Assembly: GCF_000157915.1 (NCBI RefSeq) | Contig: NZ_EQ973647.1 | Coordinates: forward strand, 62,976 to 110,776 | DNA: 47,801 nt | Source: Phocaeicola coprophilus DSM 18228 = JCM 13818 | GTDB taxonomy: Bacteria; Bacteroidota; Bacteroidia; Bacteroidales; Bacteroidaceae | Reading direction: 5' to 3' | Shown here: positions 17,475 through 26,463 of the stretch, piece after piece | How positions within the stretch are numbered: position 1 is the first letter of the stretch | How the letters are laid out: each line of letters begins with the position of its first letter | Notes under the pieces: generated by a model | What the model was told of the DNA's origin: nothing | The model's database searches: none | What the model saw: only the letters and a program-made list of their open reading frames with translations | Position numbers and translations under genes: made by a program

Positions 17475-19568
17475 TTACTCTTTTACACAACGAATAGCAC
17501 AGGCATCGCGACGGCTTGAACTAAAATCACAGATATTGATTTTGTTTTCTGCTCCCCATGGGGTTGAACCGTTCACTTCCGTATAAGAACCGATCGACAT
17601 ATAAGCCGAATAGGCATCGGTTGTTCCCCCAATATTATAAGGAGAAGCTGACCAATATCTGGATGAACCTCCTCTCATCAGTACAGATTCTTGTCCGGCA
17701 GACCACATTGTTCCCGTTGATCCGTATCGGCTGCCGGTCTGAGGGTAGAATGTTCCTTCGGTATCCGAGTCATTCTTTTTGAAATAGTAGCCATTGTCAT
17801 ACTTGACATAGTTAATGTAATCAAGTCTGCTTGTTGTTCCTGAAATTCCAGATGTATTGCCATCATTTCTTTTTACAAATCCTGTCCATGTATATTTGTT
17901 TGCCACACGGTATCCCACAGGAGAAGGATCATAGATGGTCTTCACATCCGTCCATCCGGAACATGCCATAGGATCTTCAAGATAGTCAGGATATTTTGGA
18001 GTAGTTCCGTTCGTATCTCCCCAAAGGTAATTGTTTGTTTCAGCCATCCAATTACCATGGAAGTTATCGATATATTTCTGTAATTCGGCCGGGTGCTTCA
18101 CACTTTCTGCTATTGTACCGGTCTGCGAAACATATACGGGGAAAGATGTTTCAACTTCTTCTGCTATTCCGTTCACATAATATGTTGAAGTATTTGGAAA
18201 CGGATCTTTTCGTCCCCATTGATACAGAGTAACATAAAGAGATGTTGGAGAATGAGCTCCCAAAGTACGATCCATTACAGTAAACTGGTCACCAATTTTG
18301 TTAGTATATATCTCATCGGCAGGCATTTCATCGCCTACGCCCCAGATATGCCAGCTCCAGAGGATATCACCAGTCTGGTTATCGCCACTATATACTGCAA
18401 TCACCGCATTACCGACATTCTTGTTCGCTGTGTAATAACAACGTCCATCACCACCAAGTCTGATAGAAGAAGCATCAATGAAACCATCCACATCCTGCCA
18501 CAGCAGCTTGGCTGATTTAGGACTGATATATGCCGATTCAGTATGGAATCCGGCTCCCGGAATAATACCTTTCTGACCATTTCCAATGACAGTAGCCAAA
18601 AAAGAATGTTCACCAGCAGAATTTATCATATAGCAGTTGGCAGTCTCTTCCTGAGCAGGTGCATCATCTATCACAGCTTGATTGTTTTCCAGCACAGTGG
18701 CATTCAACGGCATTACGTAATACTTGCCTGCCTCGAAGTCGCAGAGTGCATCTGTTGTGAAAGACACCTCATGCTTGTCGGTCAGGAAAGTGCAATGCCA
18801 TGTAGTACCCTTTTGTGCACCCGGAGCAGCAACAGCATAAGCAATTACTGTTTCCGAGAGTGAAGGCTGTTTTGAGAAAGTCAGATTCAGAGAAGTGCTC
18901 TGTGCGTCGGCCACACCTGCAAGACCTTTATCAAGATTGGTAAGGTCGTATGTGTAGCTTCCAGTCACAGGAGCTCCAGTCTCCAGTGTCACACGTTGAA
19001 GCTTCTCGTCCACAGACAAGCCATCTACATTTGTGAGACTGAACTCGAAACGCACCAGCGAAACCATCTGACGCATCTTCAACTGATAGTTTCCGCTACC
19101 AAGATTGGCAATAGCATCTGTGGCTTTCACATCATAAGCTGCTATAGAGTTTTCATCGGCATAAATCTGCTCTGTAGGTATTGAAACAGGAACAGCCTGC
19201 AGATTCGATACATTATCACTGAACGGATAGTAAGCATACTTGGGAGTATCACCAGCGGTCACACTACCTGAAAATGTGGTCTGAGCAGCAGGCGAAGAGT
19301 GATTGCCTGTAAATGCAGCATTCACTGTATTGTCACCAAACACACCCACTTGGTCACCGACCGACCATTCCATAAACAAAGCCCCGTTTTCGGCCATACC
19401 TCCCACTTGTGTGCGGGTAGAGTGCAATGCCGAAAAGCCGTCAAGTGTTCCGGTTATATTAATTTTCTCCTGCATGGAAGAAGAAGGTTCCTCCAGCTCT
19501 GTACAGGCTGCCATCAAACCGGTAAAAACGAGCAAACAGCCTATCAATCCGTTCTTCTTTTGTTTCAT
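17475..19568 (-). CDS. Fimbrillin-like lipoprotein with C-terminal FISUMP domain
   Basis: The 697-residue protein has a lipoprotein signal with lipobox Cys22 (LMAAC). The N-terminal half (about 35-300) resembles fimbrillin/Mfa-type pilus subunits: GTLDGF, a THR-TQV start and a YAYYPFSDNV segment. The C-terminal part (about 410-697) is of the Fibrobacter-succinogenes-major-paralogous (FISUMP) type, with TVMDRTLGA, the YQWGRKDPFP motif, GYRVANKYTW and a final YWSASPY...AIRCVKE pattern. It is likely a surface-exposed adhesin or minor fimbrial subunit. It follows the PI-PLC-like fimbrillin by 78 bases and precedes the ompA-like gene by 34. The ligand is unknown. Confidence 0.85.
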   Translation of the reverse strand: MKQKKNGLIGCLLVFTGLMAACTELEEPSSSMQEKINITGTLDGFSALHSTRTQVGGMAENGALFMEWSVGDQVGVFGDNTVNAAFTGNHSSPAAQTTFSGSVTAGDTPKYAYYPFSDNVSNLQAVPVSIPTEQIYADENSIAAYDVKATDAIANLGSGNYQLKMRQMVSLVRFEFSLTNVDGLSVDEKLQRVTLETGAPVTGSYTYDLTNLDKGLAGVADAQSTSLNLTFSKQPSLSETVIAYAVAAPGAQKGTTWHCTFLTDKHEVSFTTDALCDFEAGKYYVMPLNATVLENNQAVIDDAPAQEETANCYMINSAGEHSFLATVIGNGQKGIIPGAGFHTESAYISPKSAKLLWQDVDGFIDASSIRLGGDGRCYYTANKNVGNAVIAVYSGDNQTGDILWSWHIWGVGDEMPADEIYTNKIGDQFTVMDRTLGAHSPTSLYVTLYQWGRKDPFPNTSTYYVNGIAEEVETSFPVYVSQTGTIAESVKHPAELQKYIDNFHGNWMAETNNYLWGDTNGTTPKYPDYLEDPMACSGWTDVKTIYDPSPVGYRVANKYTWTGFVKRNDGNTSGISGTTSRLDYINYVKYDNGYYFKKNDSDTEGTFYPQTGSRYGSTGTMWSAGQESVLMRGGSSRYWSASPYNIGGTTDAYSAYMSIGSYTEVNGSTPWGAENKINICDFSSSRRDACAIRCVKE

Positions 19569-19646
19569 TGATTTGTTCGTTATATAAAAGAGTAAAGGAG
19601 GCTGTCCCGGATTTTATTTCCAGAACAGCTTCCCTTGAGAGTTTCA

Positions 19647-22064
19647 TCATTCTATCACGTTGCCGCCTGAAGTATAGGAAGCATCAGAATTTGTCTGTCC
19701 CTGAACATCGTCGATTGTGATAAGCGGGAATCGGTAGTTGTTATTGATAATAACTGACGGCAGATAAGAGCCACCACCATCTTCATACACTCTATCCAAA
19801 ATCACAATATTCATCGGGCCATAGATATTGCTTGTACCATATTTCAAAATTTTATTATAGAACCAATTATTGATATCACGTGCAAAAGCATCAATATTAC
19901 CGGCTACACCACCATTACCATAACTATAGCTATCTTCACCACCATCAGCCATATAACTTTCACTATAACTTTCAATATACGGCTTTTTACTCAATGGAAC
20001 ATTATCATCTACATAATAACCATCCAAGCAGTTAATATAGAATGTAGACCCCTGTTGATTGTTATTGTCCTCTATGGCAAGCTCAAAAGTATTCCATATG
20101 TCATTCTGTTTTTCAGTCAGAGATTCCTGCCAATATGCATATTTAGTATGATCATAATAATATGTCCAAATCGGAATAACTGTATATTCTCTTCTATAAA
20201 CATCATACAGGCTATAATTCTTTGTTTCCTTCACTACTCGTGCCCAATCCTGAATATATGCAGTTCCAGTAGAACCACCTTTACGTGTAGTATTATGAAT
20301 ATAATCCACAGCTCCTTTAATTGGCATACCATTAGGAACAAAATTGGCATCATTATTTTCATTTATCATATAATACTCCATAGTATTTGTTCCCAAATAA
20401 TCTTTTTTAGCCCAGTTGTCAACCGGATAACCACGTCTCGCCCAGTTATCTTTCAAAGAGCCCCACTGGTCTATAAATACTCCCTGTCCTGGGGCTGGAA
20501 GCGTAAGTCCACCGTCTTCTTCACTGGTGATACGAGCAATAAACATTAACGAACCTTTGGCATCACCCACAGTGAGTTCTCTTCCATAAGTAACATATTT
20601 ATAATCTGAATGATCTGTAAAGAACTGGTTCAAGTCATTGGCAAAATCTGTAACACGCCAATCACGTCCAGCATTAGATTCAAATGCAGGCATAATCATG
20701 GCGAACTCTCCAGAATTCTTAACCTTATCCCAAATCATATCAACAGCTTGTCCGAATGTAATACCAAGATTCTCACGATTGCACTGCAACTGAACACCAT
20801 CAAGACTATTGCCGTCACTATTAGGACATCTCAACTCAAAGCAACGAATTCCAGCATTCCATTGCTGTTCGAATGAAGCTGTCTGTGCTTTATAATATTC
20901 AGCATCAGTACCACTATAATTTGCAGAGAATGAATTTGCTGTTCCTGGAATAGATAACTGTGAAATCAAAACTTTTTTATCCATACCGGTAATCCAGTTG
21001 TTCACACCATCTTTGGCAATTTGAGGAGCCTTGAGTTTTACGCAAGTTTTCTGATGCGGATACAGTGTTACCCCAGCAAGAGACATTGTCTTACTTGCCG
21101 TATTGAATCCTGCAACTCTGACACTAATATTTGTCAAATCTGTATGAGGCAGAAGAAATACATTGAACGTAATAGATTCACCTGCTGCAAGTTCCAATGG
21201 TTTTTGAGTTCCATTATCATCATAATAACCACTGATACTGATCATATCCCTTACTGTTGCTGACTGCCCATAATCACAATTCAAGTCATTATTTGTACCA
21301 GAAGTTGTTCCTACTTTTGTCAAATCACAAGTGAAGTATCCGGCAATATTTTCACCATTATTCGCAAAAACGTTGATTGAAGCAATTGGAGCTTCTGTAG
21401 GACCTTCAATAGTCAGTTCCAAAGTTGTAGTCAAGGGCACGAAATGCAGAGATACGCCATCATTAGCATCAGCTGCAGGTATAGTATAATCTTTTTGAAC
21501 AGCAGCCATATATAAATAATCCATATTCGGCTTTGCTATCCAAGCTCCTTTATCATTCTTTGTTATTGTATGTTGCTGGTTTACAGGAATATATCCTTTT
21601 AATACACCATTCTCAAATGAGACAACATTCTTTACAGCTTCATTGCTCATACTTTCCTTGGAAGGATAGATAGCATAGAAACTCTGTGTTGAAGAAGTTC
21701 TATCCCACTGCAAACCATCCCCCAATGCCAACAAATAAGCCTGGTTCTCCTGGTTCTCATCGACATTAGTAATACCATACTCTACCTTTTTCAAACTTGG
21801 AGATGATGGAGAATAAATATCAACTTTATCTGTAGATAACCATTTTATCTCCTGACTTTTCTTGCCATCAGCGCCTGTAACATAATCTCCATATTCAGTT
21901 CTTGTTTGCAGTCCACCATTATAGCTGGCATTAGCTCCAAAAACAATACCATTTCCTTTTGGAATATTATTATTCTGTTTGAACTCGTCATCAGTACATC
22001 CACTCATAACCAGAACTACTGCACTCAATAAAGACAAGTTCATTAAATACGATTTAAATTTCAT
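19647..22064 (-). CDS. Fimbrillin-like lipoprotein fused to a degenerate PI-PLC X-like domain
   Basis: The 805-residue protein starts at the ATG at 22064, which has a GGAG five bases upstream and gives a clean lipoprotein signal with lipobox Cys23 (VMSGC). A frame extension to 22091 is rejected. Residues about 30-350 look like a fimbrillin/Mfa domain (RTEYGDYVTG, YAIYPSKES). From about 365 it resembles the phosphatidylinositol-specific phospholipase C X fold: LSIPGTANSF, then a GIRCFELRC segment and KNSGEFAMIMP. In active bacterial enzymes the first motif is SIPGTHDS, whose His is catalytic. Here His-Asp is Ala-Asn, and the second His position also appears lost, so catalysis is unlikely. It is probably a surface binding protein or fimbrial tip. 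Confidence 0.8.
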   Translation of the reverse strand: MKFKSYLMNLSLLSAVVLVMSGCTDDEFKQNNNIPKGNGIVFGANASYNGGLQTRTEYGDYVTGADGKKSQEIKWLSTDKVDIYSPSSPSLKKVEYGITNVDENQENQAYLLALGDGLQWDRTSSTQSFYAIYPSKESMSNEAVKNVVSFENGVLKGYIPVNQQHTITKNDKGAWIAKPNMDYLYMAAVQKDYTIPAADANDGVSLHFVPLTTTLELTIEGPTEAPIASINVFANNGENIAGYFTCDLTKVGTTSGTNNDLNCDYGQSATVRDMISISGYYDDNGTQKPLELAAGESITFNVFLLPHTDLTNISVRVAGFNTASKTMSLAGVTLYPHQKTCVKLKAPQIAKDGVNNWITGMDKKVLISQLSIPGTANSFSANYSGTDAEYYKAQTASFEQQWNAGIRCFELRCPNSDGNSLDGVQLQCNRENLGITFGQAVDMIWDKVKNSGEFAMIMPAFESNAGRDWRVTDFANDLNQFFTDHSDYKYVTYGRELTVGDAKGSLMFIARITSEEDGGLTLPAPGQGVFIDQWGSLKDNWARRGYPVDNWAKKDYLGTNTMEYYMINENNDANFVPNGMPIKGAVDYIHNTTRKGGSTGTAYIQDWARVVKETKNYSLYDVYRREYTVIPIWTYYYDHTKYAYWQESLTEKQNDIWNTFELAIEDNNNQQGSTFYINCLDGYYVDDNVPLSKKPYIESYSESYMADGGEDSYSYGNGGVAGNIDAFARDINNWFYNKILKYGTSNIYGPMNIVILDRVYEDGGGSYLPSVIINNNYRFPLITIDDVQGQTNSDASYTSGGNVIE

Positions 22065-22081
22065 AATATCTCCTTTCTTCT

Positions 22082-22255
22082 TTATTGCCATTCATTTCCT
22101 GTAAAATCAAACTCTTCAGAAATAGTCTGATTACCAGCTGTTACTTCACTATTAGGATCTTTCTTATCTACAACCGAAGCAGACATAAATCCTTGTTCCA
22201 ACTCCACTTCCGCATGTTGGGTTTGTGGAGCTTCATACTTTTTTTGAGTTTTCAT
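22082..22255 (-). CDS. Small 57-residue protein, candidate peptide substrate or fimbrial accessory
   Basis: Reading the minus strand from the ATG at 22255 to the TAA at 22082 gives a 57-residue product that begins MKTQKKYEAPQ and ends FDFTGNEWQ. It has no signal peptide or membrane segment. The N-terminal third is basic then Glu-rich (AEVELEQGF), followed by a small-residue stretch (MSASVV) and an acidic C-terminus. Small Bacteroides proteins that open with K-x-Y-x-A/S-P and continue with Glu-rich segments are commonly seen beside fimbrillin genes, but I know of no assigned role. It lies 17 bases before the Shine-Dalgarno-preceded fimbrillin-PLC gene, so co-translation is likely. It could be a precursor for the PqqD-like set in the same operon; that is only a hypothesis. 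Confidence 0.7.
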   Translation of the reverse strand: MKTQKKYEAPQTQHAEVELEQGFMSASVVDKKDPNSEVTAGNQTISEEFDFTGNEWQ

Positions 22256-22374
22256 ACTATTGTTTTCTTTTTTAGTTTTTAGTTAATACTCTCACTTCTC
22301 TTTTCTTAGTTCACATGAAACTGTTTTGTCTTTTCTGTCTTTTCTCTTTCTAGTTTTACCTCCGTTTTTAGTTG

Positions 22375-24726
22375 TTATTTTGAATGATTTTTATATCCGT
22401 ATTTATAGCCATAGCCGTAACCATAACCATATCCGTAGCCATATCCATATCCGTGACGTTCCGGATCAGCTCCGTTCAGTACCAGAGCCATGTTCTTCAG
22501 TTTCTTTTCCTGATAGAGTTGCTCAATGTCAGGCAGCTGACGACGGTCCAGCTTGCCTGCACGCACCACAAAGATGGTCAGGTCGGCAATACGGTTGGCA
22601 ATGGTGGCATCGGCAATGATACCTACCGGTACATTATCGGCGATGATGTAATCGTAGCGGGTACGAAGTTCCCGGATCAGCTCGTCCAGACGTTCATCCA
22701 TCAGCAGTTCGGCCGGATTGGGAGCGACGGTTCCTGAGGCGATCAGGTCGAAGTCTTCCCGGCGCTGGATAATGTCATCTACGCGGATGGTGGAATCGGA
22801 CAAATAGTTGGTGATACCCACATGGTGATGCCCATAGTGGCGGCTCAGGGTTCCCTTGCGGATGTCCAGGTCGATCATGATCACGCGCTTTTTGGTGTAA
22901 GCCAGACTCATGGAAAGATTGCGGGCAATGAAGGTCTTTCCGGCACCTACATTGAATGAGGTGAAGGTGATGACCTGCACAGGGTTGTCTTTCCGGGAGA
23001 GGAAGGCCATATTGGTACGCAGGATGCGGAAAGCTTCCGATACGATGTCGTCACCCTGTTCCCGGACAGTGGGTGCATTCTTGTCGTGATGTTTCTGGAT
23101 GGACTTGTCGAGCGGTATTTCACCCAGGTAAGGTACACTGACTGCTTTTTCCAGATCCTTGCGGCTGTGAACGCGGGTATCCATGAACAGAATAAGGAGG
23201 AAGGCGGCTCCCGGCAGGGCAATACCGATAAGGACACCGAGCAGAAGAATGCGGTTGCGGTTCGGGGAAATCGGGAAACTGGTACTTTCTGCACTGTCAA
23301 TGACCCGGGCATTGTTGTCGGCCATGGCCTGTGACAGAGCATTCTCTTCGCGGCGGTTAAGCAGGAAGAGGTAAAGAGCTTCCTTGATCTTTTGCTGGCG
23401 CTCGATGGAAAGCATCTGGCGTTCCTTGGTCGGAATGGCAGCCACCCGGCTTTGTGCACGCTGTTCGCGGCTTTGTGCGTCGTTGCGCTTCACGTTGATG
23501 CTGACAATCATATTGTCGACGGCACGGATGATGCTTTGCTTCATGGCGTGCAGTGTGTTGTTCAGTTCTTCCACTACGGGGTTCTTGTCGCTGCTGTCGC
23601 TGATCAGCCGGTCGCGTTTCAGCTTGGTGGCATTGTAGGCCGTGATCTGGGTCTCAATGTTCATGTCGCTGATGCCTGTATTGGCCGGGATCAGGTCAGT
23701 TTCTTTCTTGGGGTCGGTGAGATATTCCTTGATATACCTGGCCAGGCGCAACTGGGTTTCCAGTTCCAGGGCGTCAGCATTGTATTTCTGCGATTCACTC
23801 ATGTACATGCTGGCCGAGGAAGCAATGTCTACCACCTGATTGTCGCGCTTGAAGGATTCCAGGTCTGATTCAACATCGCCCAGTTCCTGACTGATAATGA
23901 TCAGACGGTCATTGATGAAGTTGGCGGTGTTGATGGCTACCTGATTCTTATCCTTAATGGCTTCTTCGTTGTAGACGTTGATCAGGGTATTGAGGATGTC
24001 TTCGGCCCGTTTGGGGGAGTTGTCTTTCAGCGAGAGCGTGAGGATAGACGATTCGTCTTCTTCCTGACGGATGCCCAGATTTCCCTGATAGCGGGCAGCT
24101 ACACCGTCAAGAGGCTGTTTCCGTACCTTGATGGGAACATTGGTCCAGGCCTTGCTGAAGAAGTTGGTCGGGGTAATCACCAGGTTTCCGCTGCGAAGTG
24201 ACAGGGTGTCGTTCAGCCGGACCTGGTATTCGGACTTTTCCTCTTCCCGGATAAAATCAGACAACAGTACAGTGGTACTGTCCTGTATGGTTACGGTAAA
24301 GCCAAGGTATTGTTCCGGAAGCGCATCGGGAAAGCTGACATTTACCGGTGACTGTGTATACAGTTCGTCGTAGTGAAGGCCGCTTTTCTTCTGGTAACTG
24401 ATGTCGGCATGAACACGCTGTACCACTTCCCGCATCAGTTTCTTGGAACGGAACTGCAGGATTTCGTTAGCCACGTTCACTTTGTTGATGAAATTGTCGT
24501 AACGGTCCAGTCCGGCGGTAGAAGTCTTGTTCGAAGGATCTTTGATGATCACGGTTGTTTTTCCGAAATAAACTTTGGGTGAACTGGCGTATTGATACCA
24601 GGCGATACCGCCGCATATCAGTACGGAGAAAAGAAACCACTTCCATTTGGAAGTCAGGTACATGAGCAGGTCCAGTACGTTGAGGCTCTGCTCATTCTTG
24701 TTTACAGAGGATGGATTTGTCTGCAT
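22375..24726 (-). CDS. Wzc-like polysaccharide co-polymerase and BY-family tyrosine kinase
   Basis: This inner-membrane protein controls chain length and export of the capsule with Wza. It has 783 residues: a Wzz-type membrane segment near 34-50, a long periplasmic helical region (about 60-490), a second membrane helix (about 497-518), and a cytoplasmic BY-kinase domain. Kinase motifs are FNVGAGKT (Walker A, about 590-600), VIMIDLDIRKG (Walker A', about 617) and YIIADNVP (Walker B, about 695). The C-terminal tail is (GY)8-KYGY, with ten tyrosines in the last 25 residues, which are the expected autophosphorylation sites. The gene follows the Wza-like gene by 23 bases. Confidence 0.95.
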   Translation of the reverse strand: MQTNPSSVNKNEQSLNVLDLLMYLTSKWKWFLFSVLICGGIAWYQYASSPKVYFGKTTVIIKDPSNKTSTAGLDRYDNFINKVNVANEILQFRSKKLMREVVQRVHADISYQKKSGLHYDELYTQSPVNVSFPDALPEQYLGFTVTIQDSTTVLLSDFIREEEKSEYQVRLNDTLSLRSGNLVITPTNFFSKAWTNVPIKVRKQPLDGVAARYQGNLGIRQEEDESSILTLSLKDNSPKRAEDILNTLINVYNEEAIKDKNQVAINTANFINDRLIIISQELGDVESDLESFKRDNQVVDIASSASMYMSESQKYNADALELETQLRLARYIKEYLTDPKKETDLIPANTGISDMNIETQITAYNATKLKRDRLISDSSDKNPVVEELNNTLHAMKQSIIRAVDNMIVSINVKRNDAQSREQRAQSRVAAIPTKERQMLSIERQQKIKEALYLFLLNRREENALSQAMADNNARVIDSAESTSFPISPNRNRILLLGVLIGIALPGAAFLLILFMDTRVHSRKDLEKAVSVPYLGEIPLDKSIQKHHDKNAPTVREQGDDIVSEAFRILRTNMAFLSRKDNPVQVITFTSFNVGAGKTFIARNLSMSLAYTKKRVIMIDLDIRKGTLSRHYGHHHVGITNYLSDSTIRVDDIIQRREDFDLIASGTVAPNPAELLMDERLDELIRELRTRYDYIIADNVPVGIIADATIANRIADLTIFVVRAGKLDRRQLPDIEQLYQEKKLKNMALVLNGADPERHGYGYGYGYGYGYGYGYKYGYKNHSK
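22393..22452 (-). repeat. Hexanucleotide (Gly-Tyr codon) microsatellite in the Wzc tail
   Basis: Ten successive GGN-TAY type units (one with AAA in place of the Gly codon) encode the tyrosine-rich tail of Wzc. Units vary at third positions, so the tract is partly degenerate, but each added or lost unit would keep the frame and change the number of phosphorylatable tyrosines by one. Confidence 0.8.
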
Positions 24727-24749
24727 GTCGTTTGAAAGTCTGGTTATTG

Positions 24750-25541
24750 TTATTTAAGAGCCCACATCAGCGAGCAGACGGTTGTCACAAGAGAGAGCAG
24801 GACGGTTACGACCTGGAAGCCGCGGTCTTCGTTGTCTTTCTTGCGATACTTCGGTTCTACATAGACGATGTCATTTTGCTGCAGGTAGAAGCAGGGAGAG
24901 TCGAAGATATCCTTGCTGCGCAGGTCATGAACGAACATCTGGCGTTCGTTGCCTTTTTCACGGATCACGGTCACGCGGTTGATCCGGGCTTTGGCAGTCA
25001 GGTCTCCGGCATTGGCAATCGCTTCCAGCAGCGTGATGCGGTCACCGTCGCAGGTAAAGGTTCCGTTGCGTCCTACGGCTCCCAGTACGGTGTATTTGAA
25101 GTTCAGGACATCAATGGTGACAAGGGGATCCTTGATGTAGTTGCTTGCCTTGATCTGATTCTCAATCAGCGATTTTACCTGGCTGACAGACATTCCGTCT
25201 ACATGAAGTTTTCCGAGAATCGGGAAGTCGATGTTGCCTTCCACATCGACAAAATAACCTTTTTCCTTGCTCCCTGAGGCATCGGATGCCGAGACATTGC
25301 CGTTGCGGTCTATCTGGAAATTTCCTCCCTGAATATTGAACGGGATGGCAAGTTCCGGATTCTTACAGCTTACCGTGATGCCCAGGCGGTCACCGCTTTG
25401 CACGACTACTTCATGGTTCGGATCGAAAGGATATTTTTCACCCATCTGCATGTCAGACAGGTAGACGAAATCCTTGCGTGACGCACACGACGAGAACAGC
25501 AAGGCAATCATCAGGCTTAAAAAAACGAATGTTTTGTTCAT
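24750..25541 (-). CDS. Wza-like capsular polysaccharide export lipoprotein
   Basis: The 263-residue outer-membrane lipoprotein has lipobox Cys19 (FSSC). A polysaccharide-export domain (about 42-140, including VVQSGDRLGITVSCKNPEL) is followed by an SLBB-type domain (about 148-225, ending VHDLRSKDIFDSP and NDIVYVEPKYRK). A single hydrophobic helix at the C-terminus (about 241-262) is in the place of the Wza amphipathic barrel helix. It is transcribed directly before the Wzc-like gene, and the pair forms the trans-envelope export channel with its gate. It is shorter than E. coli Wza, which is common in Bacteroidetes. Confidence 0.95.
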   Translation of the reverse strand: MNKTFVFLSLMIALLFSSCASRKDFVYLSDMQMGEKYPFDPNHEVVVQSGDRLGITVSCKNPELAIPFNIQGGNFQIDRNGNVSASDASGSKEKGYFVDVEGNIDFPILGKLHVDGMSVSQVKSLIENQIKASNYIKDPLVTIDVLNFKYTVLGAVGRNGTFTCDGDRITLLEAIANAGDLTAKARINRVTVIREKGNERQMFVHDLRSKDIFDSPCFYLQQNDIVYVEPKYRKKDNEDRGFQVVTVLLSLVTTVCSLMWALK

Positions 25542-25550
25542 GAGTTATGT

Positions 25551-26447
25551 TTAATAAGATTGATTAATTCGGTTGATTTCATGGTGGCATAATTGGGCAG
25601 CCTCACGGTCAGGCCGACATTCCAGCATGCCTACCGGAACGCGGGTTGCGATCTGTATCAGGGTGTCACACAGCTGCCCGTAAAGGTGTGAATCCTGCCG
25701 GATGGCCGAGCACCCGGGAAGCAGGTCGATAAAGGCTTCCGTATCCTGATGGCTGTGGAATCGATTGGCCGGTGCCTGTTTCAGACGCACGATTCCACCC
25801 ACGGGAAAATGCCGGTTTTTATAACACGGAGTTTTCCCGCTCCACGGAGTGCCGTAAACCAGCACCTGACCGTCTTGAAGGCGGAGGGTGGGGTTATCGT
25901 CGTTCAGCAGTTCGCAATGAGGGAAGACGGAAGTCCACAGGGCTGCATGTGTACTTTTCCCGGTACCGCTTTTTCCCAGGAAGAGGTAGCCCATCCCGTC
26001 TGTATATACAGCAGAAGCATGGATGGAAACGGCTTCCCGGTTGAGAATGGCCTGTGAAAAGACAATGCGCAGCATGGAGCTGAGTACATGTCCTGCATAG
26101 GGATCCGTCCAAAGTATTGTCGCCGTAGCCTGAGTAAAGTCTCTGTCAGCCTGAAGGATATGCTGGGGACCTTCCGGCCAGGGGCTGATGCTAACCTGAT
26201 ATCCTCCGGAAAAGGCATACAGACTGGTATAACCAATATCATTAAGGGTCCGGTCCAGGAGGGTGGATGCAGATGCTGTTTCCGGTCCGGCTTCGGATAA
26301 GACTGTCAGTTGGAAAATGGATTCTTCCTGCGGTTTCTTTTCGCACAGAAAGGGACGGAACGAGGGCAGCAGCCTGTCAGCATCCTGTCCGTCCGGGAGT
26401 GAGAGACTGAAAAAGAATCCGGCTACACAATATTGAGATTCTGTCAT
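25551..26447 (-). CDS. HprK-like serine kinase (PqqD-associated type)
   Basis: From the ATG at 26447 the protein has 298 residues. Its C-terminal half resembles HPr kinase/phosphorylase and PEPCK-type P-loop kinases: Walker A GKSGTGKST (about 157-165), a LLNDDNPTL acidic motif, and the GTPWSGKTPCY and PVGGIVRLKQ segments typical of the HprK-related group found with PqqD-like and nucleotidyltransferase proteins. There is no HPr gene here. The longer frame to 26567 would overlap the nucleotidyltransferase by 104 bases, so I choose the inner start. Such kinases occur in exosortase-linked polysaccharide loci and some lasso-peptide clusters. It may phosphorylate a peptide or sugar carrier; the substrate is not known. 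Confidence 0.85.
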   Translation of the reverse strand: MTESQYCVAGFFFSLSLPDGQDADRLLPSFRPFLCEKKPQEESIFQLTVLSEAGPETASASTLLDRTLNDIGYTSLYAFSGGYQVSISPWPEGPQHILQADRDFTQATATILWTDPYAGHVLSSMLRIVFSQAILNREAVSIHASAVYTDGMGYLFLGKSGTGKSTHAALWTSVFPHCELLNDDNPTLRLQDGQVLVYGTPWSGKTPCYKNRHFPVGGIVRLKQAPANRFHSHQDTEAFIDLLPGCSAIRQDSHLYGQLCDTLIQIATRVPVGMLECRPDREAAQLCHHEINRINQSY

Positions 26448-26463
26448 GATTTGAATTGTCCGG

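Noticed and set aside
22065-22091. Upstream ATG adding nine residues to the fimbrillin-PLC protein
   Set aside because: It would put charged residues before the lipoprotein signal, and the inner ATG at 22064 has its own GGAG site.
25551-26447. Canonical HPr kinase/phosphorylase of sugar regulation
   Set aside because: No HPr or phosphotransferase genes are nearby, the N-terminal half differs, and the PqqD/nucleotidyltransferase neighbours point to the HprK-related group.
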